DNA of 11,581 nt from an uncultured Oscillospiraceae bacterium (lineage in GTDB: Bacteria; Bacillota; Clostridia; Oscillospirales; Acutalibacteraceae), in assembly GCA_900550095.1 (NCBI GenBank), contig URRG01000036.1:1-11581 (forward strand). The letters run 5' to 3'. Shown piece after piece: positions 7,291 to 11,581 of this stretch. Every line of letters starts with the position of its first letter. Position 1 is the stretch's first letter. The notes below the pieces were generated by a model. It was not told where the DNA came from, ran no database searches, and saw only the letters and a program-made list of their open reading frames with translations. The position numbers and the translations under genes were made by a program.

Positions 7291-7335
7291 GCTGCTGGCA
7301 GCGGAAAAAATTGCCGCCGCCAGCGGCTTGCTTTT
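7291..7335 (+). terminator. Intercistronic attenuator-like hairpin after the binding-protein gene
   Basis: Bases 7291-7304 (GCTGCTGGCAGCGG) pair with 7314-7327 (CCGCCGCCAGCGGC) over 14 positions with one G-U and one A-C mismatch. The loop is the 9 nt AAAAAATTG. TTGCTTTT follows, a weak T-tract, so read-through is likely. Such hairpins after binding-protein genes typically keep that transcript more abundant than the permease message. Confidence 0.7.
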
Positions 7336-7364
7336 ATAAAACCTATAGGGGAGGTATTTGGAAA

Positions 7365-8306
7365 ATGGCAAGCCGCAGCAACGCCGCAGGCGTACATAAA
7401 AAGCCGCTGGGCAAAAGGTTTAAAGAAAGTGTTCCCTTTTATCTGATGTTGCTTCCTGGCATCATCCTCGTTGCTATCTTTAACTATTTTCCGCTTTATG
7501 GATTGAAAATTGCTTTCTATCGTTTTATTCCGGCCAAAGGGTTATTTGGTGATCAAAAATGGGTAGGCACTAAATACTTTGAGGAGATATTTAAAAATCC
7601 TGATTTTTTTCATGCACTAGAAAATACGATTGTTATATCTGTTTTTAAACTGTCTTTAAGTGTCATTATTGCCATCTTCTTTTCGATTTTAATTAATGAA
7701 CTTCGCAGTTCCAAGTTAAAAAGAACGGTGCAGACGATTGTATATCTGCCCCACTTCCTCTCTTGGGTTATTTTGGCTGGTGTATTTGTTGATATTCTTT
7801 CACCTGAATATGGTATTGTAAATAAGCTGATTACTGCTTTGGGCGGCGAGCCGATTTTCTTCCTCGGCAGCAATTCCTACTTCCGCGGCACGGTGATTGT
7901 TACGGATTTGTGGAAGGAATTTGGCTTTAACACCATCGTGTATTTGGCGGCTATAACGTCTATTGACCCCAGTTTGTATGAATCCGCCGTTGTAGATGGT
8001 GCCAATCGATTCAAGCAGATTTGGCATATAACGCTTCCCGGCATGCTGCCTATCATTCTTTTGATGGCTCTTCTGAATATCGGTAGTGTCCTGAATGCGA
8101 ACTTTGACCAGATCTATAACCTTTATAGTCCTGCTGTTTATCAGACCGGAGATGTCTTGGATACATTGGTGTACCGGATCGGTCTGGTGCAGGCGAACTT
8201 CTCACTTTCCACTGCTATAGGCCTGTTTAAATCTGTTATTTCGTTGTTCCTTGTGGGGACGTCCTACGGGTTGGCCTATAAGTTTGCCGGATATAAGATC
8301 TTTTAA
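7365..8306 (+). CDS. Carbohydrate ABC importer permease, LplB/YteP type
   Basis: The product is 313 residues, an integral membrane protein with about six hydrophobic segments (near 25-48, 88-112, 122-145, 174-198, 227-248 and 283-307). The cytoplasmic EAA loop, which docks the ATPase, is at about 206-225: YESAVVDGAN followed by ITLPG. Together with the next gene it should form the heterodimeric channel for the sugar bound by the upstream lipoprotein. ATG 7365 was chosen because AGGGGAGG ends 10 nt upstream. An in-frame ATG at 7266 would add 33 cysteine- and lysine-containing residues that run through the hairpin region, and it has no ribosome binding site. The 118-nt gap from the binding-protein gene is filled mainly by the attenuator hairpin. 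Codon use is AT-rich. Confidence 0.93.
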   Translation: MASRSNAAGVHKKPLGKRFKESVPFYLMLLPGIILVAIFNYFPLYGLKIAFYRFIPAKGLFGDQKWVGTKYFEEIFKNPDFFHALENTIVISVFKLSLSVIIAIFFSILINELRSSKLKRTVQTIVYLPHFLSWVILAGVFVDILSPEYGIVNKLITALGGEPIFFLGSNSYFRGTVIVTDLWKEFGFNTIVYLAAITSIDPSLYESAVVDGANRFKQIWHITLPGMLPIILLMALLNIGSVLNANFDQIYNLYSPAVYQTGDVLDTLVYRIGLVQANFSLSTAIGLFKSVISLFLVGTSYGLAYKFAGYKIF

Positions 8307-8320
8307 AGGAGGGGTGCAGA

Positions 8321-9199
8321 ATGCTGATTTCAAAAGGGGAAAAGATTTTCAATGTAATCAACAGCATATTTCTGATCCTGGTCGCTTTGCTCTGTATTGC
8401 GCCGATGGTCTATATGCTGGCGGTTTCTCTAAGCGACAACGCTCAGGTTGTTGCGGGTAATGTAACTTTCTGGCCCAAGCGGTTTACTCTTGCCAGTTAC
8501 GACTATTTACTGAGTTTGCGGTCTTTCTGGAGTTCTATGCTGATTTCTGTTGAAAGAGTGCTTATTTCTCTGGTCTTCACATTGGTGTTGACTGCACTTA
8601 CTGCATATCCTCTTTCCAAGGATAATAAAAAATTTCTGGGAAGGACAGGTTTTGCCTGGTATTTCTTTATCCCCATGCTGATCAATGGCGGCCTGATTCC
8701 AACGTATCTGACCATCAGCTCCCTAAAACTGTTGGGAACTATATGGGCTCTGATCCTTCCTACTAGTGTTGTCACTTTTTATGTGATCCTGATGCTGAAT
8801 TTCTTCCGCGGGATCCCTGGTGAAATTGAGGAAGCCGCTCTGATCGACGGCGCTGGTCAGTGGAGGATCCTGTTTGGCATTTACCTGCCTCTTTCCCTTC
8901 CTTCTCTGGCTACCATTGCTGTATACTGCAGCCTGGCCCAGTGGAACGAGTGGTTCCAGGGTATCATTTACATGAACGATCCTTCTCAGTACCCCTTGAT
9001 GAGTTATTTGCAAATATCTGTTTTGAATGTAAATCTGGATGATCTTTCTCCTGAAGAAGCTGCAAAACTTAGCCAGATTGGTACGGAAACATATAAAGCT
9101 GCTCAACTTTTTGTGGCGGCTATTCCCATGATTTGTGTGTATCCCTTCCTGCAGAAGTATTTTACAAAGGGTTTGACACTGGGAAGCGTAAAAGGATAA
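8321..9199 (+). CDS. Carbohydrate ABC importer permease, LplC/YtcP type
   Basis: The product is 292 residues with about six membrane segments (near 12-36, 71-97, 110-130, 136-162, 186-208 and 262-280). The EAA loop is at about 170-194: EEAALIDGAGQW followed by IYLPLSLP. The C-terminus QKYFTKGLTLGSVKG is the signature ending of the LplC/YtcP branch. It is the second half of the importer channel. AAAGGAGGGG lies just before the ATG, and only 14 nt separate it from the first permease gene, so the two are clearly co-transcribed. No ATPase gene follows, as is usual for this transporter type, which relies on a shared MsmX-like ATPase. Confidence 0.94.
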   Translation: MLISKGEKIFNVINSIFLILVALLCIAPMVYMLAVSLSDNAQVVAGNVTFWPKRFTLASYDYLLSLRSFWSSMLISVERVLISLVFTLVLTALTAYPLSKDNKKFLGRTGFAWYFFIPMLINGGLIPTYLTISSLKLLGTIWALILPTSVVTFYVILMLNFFRGIPGEIEEAALIDGAGQWRILFGIYLPLSLPSLATIAVYCSLAQWNEWFQGIIYMNDPSQYPLMSYLQISVLNVNLDDLSPEEAAKLSQIGTETYKAAQLFVAAIPMICVYPFLQKYFTKGLTLGSVKG

Positions 9200-9229
9200 T
9201 TCGTATCCTTTGTGGAGGAGATTGTAACA

Positions 9230-10387
9230 ATGAAGGTATTGGACGATTACAGTTTTATCCGTGGCTTTTGCTATTCCGGCAGTATATATGTGCCGGAGGA
9301 GCAGCTCAGAAGAGAGCTGGGCTATGCGAGGAGGCTTGCGCTGAACAGCGCGCGGATCTGGCTTTCCTGCCGCGCATATGAAAAGGATCCGAAAGGATTT
9401 CTTCAGAAGCTGGTCCGGTTTGTGCGGGTCGCCTATGAGATGGGGATCACCACCATGCCGATCCTTTTTAATGGGAACGGCCTGGAGCCCGGCGATCTCG
9501 AAGAGGGCTTCCGTCCGCGAGGGGATGCATATGTCCGTGATGTGACGGCGGCGATTCAGAACGAGCCGGGCCTTATCATGTGGGATGTGATGAACGAGCC
9601 CTCCTGCAACGATTTTATTCTGAAAGCGCCGGCTGAAGAGCGCGGCGCCAGATGGGAGAAGGTCTGCGCGTTTATCCGTCACTACTGCCGGCTTGTCAAA
9701 TCTTTTGACGCTGAAAACGCCGTCACGGTGGGGCACACGGTAATGCCGGACGTCGCCCCCACCGTAGACGAGGTGGATGTGTTCAGCTTTCATGACTACA
9801 GCCCCACGCGCCGGAAGATGGAGGAAGCCTATGAAGCGGCCGTGAAGCTTTCTGAGGAAACGGGGAAGCCCTTCCTAAACAGCGAGCTTTGCTGCCTGTG
9901 CCGGGCCAATCCCTACGATATTTCGCTGGATGTATGCCGTTCCTACAATACCGGCTGGTATCTTTTTGAATTGATGATCACAGGGTATTGGAACGATGTG
10001 CACGGCATCTTTTACGAGGACGGTTCCGTTCGGGATCCTTCCATCCCCGCGGCGGTGATGGGATTCACCAGGAATCGGAGCGCTGAAGGGTTCGTGCTGC
10101 CCAACCCCAACAAGGAGGGGCATGCCCAGAGGGCCATCCAGCTGGTGAGAGAGGCCCTGCAGGATCATACGGAGGGTTTCAAGGGAGCCACAAAGCCTTT
10201 GGATCAGATTTTGGAGGCCGCTGAGTTCTGTGCCAACCTTCTGGAGGCCTGCGAGCTGGTCCCAATGTATGATCCCCCCACAAGGCAGATAGCGATCCTG
10301 CTCAAAAACGGGGATGTGCTGGGGGTCAAACGGCTGGCTTATAAGCTGGCGAGGCTCCTGGAGGATTCCTGCCTTCTGCTGCAATGA
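9230..10387 (+). CDS. Clan GH-A glycoside hydrolase (GH5/GH2-barrel-like), cytoplasmic
   Basis: The product is 385 residues with no signal peptide. Residues 1 to about 285 look like a (beta/alpha)8 barrel. ALNSARIWL (37-45) and ITTMPILFNGN (73-83) mark early strands, E123 in WDVMNEPS is the likely acid/base, FHDYS (187-191) precedes strand 7, and E219 in LNSELC is the likely nucleophile. A C-terminal part of about 95 residues is predicted mainly helical and I do not recognise it. The barrel resembles the downstream hydrolase, but lacks that protein's long insert between strand 3 and the acid/base. ATG 9230 was chosen because GGAGGAG at 9214-9220 is 9 nt upstream. The GTG at 9212 overlaps that site and is unlikely. 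It begins 30 nt after the permease stop, placing it in the same operon. Substrate is unknown; imported oligosaccharides are inferred. Confidence 0.82.
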   Translation: MKVLDDYSFIRGFCYSGSIYVPEEQLRRELGYARRLALNSARIWLSCRAYEKDPKGFLQKLVRFVRVAYEMGITTMPILFNGNGLEPGDLEEGFRPRGDAYVRDVTAAIQNEPGLIMWDVMNEPSCNDFILKAPAEERGARWEKVCAFIRHYCRLVKSFDAENAVTVGHTVMPDVAPTVDEVDVFSFHDYSPTRRKMEEAYEAAVKLSEETGKPFLNSELCCLCRANPYDISLDVCRSYNTGWYLFELMITGYWNDVHGIFYEDGSVRDPSIPAAVMGFTRNRSAEGFVLPNPNKEGHAQRAIQLVREALQDHTEGFKGATKPLDQILEAAEFCANLLEACELVPMYDPPTRQIAILLKNGDVLGVKRLAYKLARLLEDSCLLLQ

Positions 10388-10428
10388 CGGCAGAGGACAG
10401 CGCAGATGGAAAGCAAGGAGGAAACGCG

Positions 10429-11532
10429 ATGAAACGCAGATGGACGGAAGAAGAAATCTGGCAGTGGTACCGCTCTCACGAGTGGATCAGCGGCTTTAAC
10501 TTTATTCCCAGCGGCTCCATGACGGGGAGCCAGTGGTTCCTGCAGCAGTATGGCCATAAGGAAGCGTTTCGGGAATCCGCCAAGGAGATAGCGCTGGCGG
10601 CAAGCCTGAAGTTCAACAGCGTCCGGGTGCACCTGCCCTTTAACGTGTGGCAGAAGGAGCACGATACCTTTTTTCAGAACCTGGACGAATTTTTGGATCT
10701 GCTGGAAAAGTACCATATGACCATGATGCCTATTTTGTTTGGGGATTGCTGCGTCCCCAAGGAAAAATACCATGAAAAACCCTTGGGGCCTCAGCCGGAG
10801 CCTGTTCCCGGCTATTTCGGCGGAAGTCCGGTGACTCCTTTCGACGACAGCACTCAGCACGGGGAGGTAGTAGGATACAGCATTACGGACGAGCCGGAGA
10901 TGGAGCCGGTCGTTCGCCAATATGTCAAAGAATTGGCGGAGCACTACGGGCAGGACGACAGGATCCTCATATGGAACGTATGGAACGAAGCGGGGAATTC
11001 CGCCAGGGAATGCCGGTCCCTTCCCATGATGAAAAACATTTTTGGCTGGCTTCGGGAGGCGGACGTAAAACAGCCTCTTACAGCGGATATATGGGGCTGC
11101 GGTTCTCCGAACCAGCCCTACGGAGGGCTTTTGAAACCCCTCATCTATACGGAAATAGAGAGGAATTCCATTGAATTGTCGGATATTGTGACCTTCCATT
11201 TTTATGGGGATTACAGCCATGCCAAGTCCTATGTGGAATATCTGAGGCAGTTCAACCGGCCTCTTATCAATACGGAATGGCTTCACAGGCCCTTCCGCAG
11301 TCTGATTCAGACGCATCTGCCTCTGTGGAAGAAGGAGGGGGTAGGAAGCTATTTCTTCGGTTTTGTGAATGGTAAGAGTCAGTTTCATATCGTTTGGGAA
11401 TTTATCAAGAGCCTGCCGGATATCGATACGGGGCTTTGGATGCACGATATTTTCCATGATGATTTTACTCCCTACGATCCGGAGGAGATCGAAGTGATAC
11501 GCGCCTGTAATGAGGATAAAAGAATATTCTGA
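10429..11532 (+). CDS. Clan GH-A glycoside hydrolase, 1,4-beta-xylanase-like family, cytoplasmic
   Basis: The product is 367 residues and appears complete. It follows the layout of a Firmicutes family often annotated as 1,4-beta-xylanase or cellulase-family hydrolase: W-x-x-GFNFIPS at the start, LKFNSVRVHLPFNVW (60-74), MMPILFGDCCVP (99-110), a Pro/Gly-rich insert, WNVWNEAGNS with likely acid/base E187, TFHFYGDY, INTEWLHR with likely nucleophile E283, GFVNGKSQ, and a conserved-looking end with WMHDIF and PYDPEEIEVI. The usual NEP after the acid/base is NEA here. No signal peptide, so it should act on imported sugar. The annotation as xylanase is by family habit and is not evidence of substrate. 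ATG 10429 follows AAGGAGGAA at 10415-10423. An in-frame ATG at 10384 overlaps the previous stop and has no site. The gap to the upstream hydrolase is 41 nt. Confidence 0.85.
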   Translation: MKRRWTEEEIWQWYRSHEWISGFNFIPSGSMTGSQWFLQQYGHKEAFRESAKEIALAASLKFNSVRVHLPFNVWQKEHDTFFQNLDEFLDLLEKYHMTMMPILFGDCCVPKEKYHEKPLGPQPEPVPGYFGGSPVTPFDDSTQHGEVVGYSITDEPEMEPVVRQYVKELAEHYGQDDRILIWNVWNEAGNSARECRSLPMMKNIFGWLREADVKQPLTADIWGCGSPNQPYGGLLKPLIYTEIERNSIELSDIVTFHFYGDYSHAKSYVEYLRQFNRPLINTEWLHRPFRSLIQTHLPLWKKEGVGSYFFGFVNGKSQFHIVWEFIKSLPDIDTGLWMHDIFHDDFTPYDPEEIEVIRACNEDKRIF

Positions 11533-11549
11533 AAGCGCTGCGCGACGCG

Positions 11550-11563
11550 GCGCGGCTCCGCGC
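11550..11563. other. GC-rich inverted repeat at the window edge
   Basis: GCGCGG at 11550-11555 and CCGCGC at 11558-11563 form a short inverted repeat 17 nt after the last hydrolase stop, within a tract dominated by CG and GC dinucleotides. No T-run follows within the 18 bases left. It may be part of a larger hairpin or terminator cut by the window edge. Confidence 0.35.
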
Positions 11564-11581
11564 TCTGTGTGCGGCGCATGG

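Noticed and set aside
8723..9793. Open frame on the minus strand (356 codons)
   Set aside because: It covers the end of the second permease and the start of the next hydrolase in antisense and shows no domain or start signal.
10339..11457. Long open frame on the minus strand (372 codons)
   Set aside because: It is antisense to the last two hydrolases, both with intact catalytic motifs and ribosome binding sites. It is a codon-bias shadow.
1..11581. tRNA, rRNA, CRISPR arrays, insertion sequences, phage or defence genes
   Set aside because: No cloverleaf, regularly spaced repeats, transposase motifs or terminal inverted repeats were seen on either strand.

Overview
The window looks like a chromosomal segment of a Clostridia-class Bacillota, probably a gut Lachnospiraceae- or Oscillospiraceae-like bacterium. 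The reasons are strong GGAGG-type ribosome binding sites on nearly every gene, a TTG start, an unlinked-ATPase sugar ABC importer of the LplB/LplC type, and intrinsic hairpin-plus-T terminators. The exact taxon cannot be read from this sequence. All supported genes are on the + strand.

Region 1 (1-2820) is a compact housekeeping cluster. It holds the last 49 codons of a Sua5/TsaC-type threonylcarbamoyl-AMP synthase, then coaE (overlapping it by 11 nt), a membrane-anchored lytic transglycosylase (ATG directly after the coaE stop), and an M18 metallo-aminopeptidase. The cluster ends in a clear intrinsic terminator.

Region 2 (2821-3545) is about 725 bases of AT-rich non-coding DNA. It has at least two plausible sigma-A promoters, a duplicated -10/start element, a stretch that can fold with paired ends, and a strong intrinsic terminator at 3401-3438. 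That terminator lies between these promoters and the next gene, so the region may be an attenuated leader or may encode a small RNA.

Region 3 (3546-11532) is a glycan import-and-degrade operon. The order is: a GH39-like clan GH-A hydrolase (TTG start), a 22-bp perfect palindrome, a lipoprotein solute-binding protein, an attenuator-like hairpin, two LplB/LplC-type permeases, and two further clan GH-A hydrolases that look like distant tandem paralogues. None of the three hydrolases has a signal peptide. The inferred pathway is capture of an oligosaccharide by the lipoprotein, import through the permease pair powered by an ATPase encoded elsewhere (MsmX type), and cytoplasmic hydrolysis. No regulator, ATPase or sugar-phosphate enzyme is present, so the substrate is unknown. 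A beta-linked plant or host oligosaccharide containing xylose- or uronate-like sugars is a guess from family membership only.

The last 49 bases hold only a GC-rich inverted repeat. No tRNA, rRNA, CRISPR, insertion sequence or phage gene was seen. The most unusual part of the window is the 3134-3545 control region.
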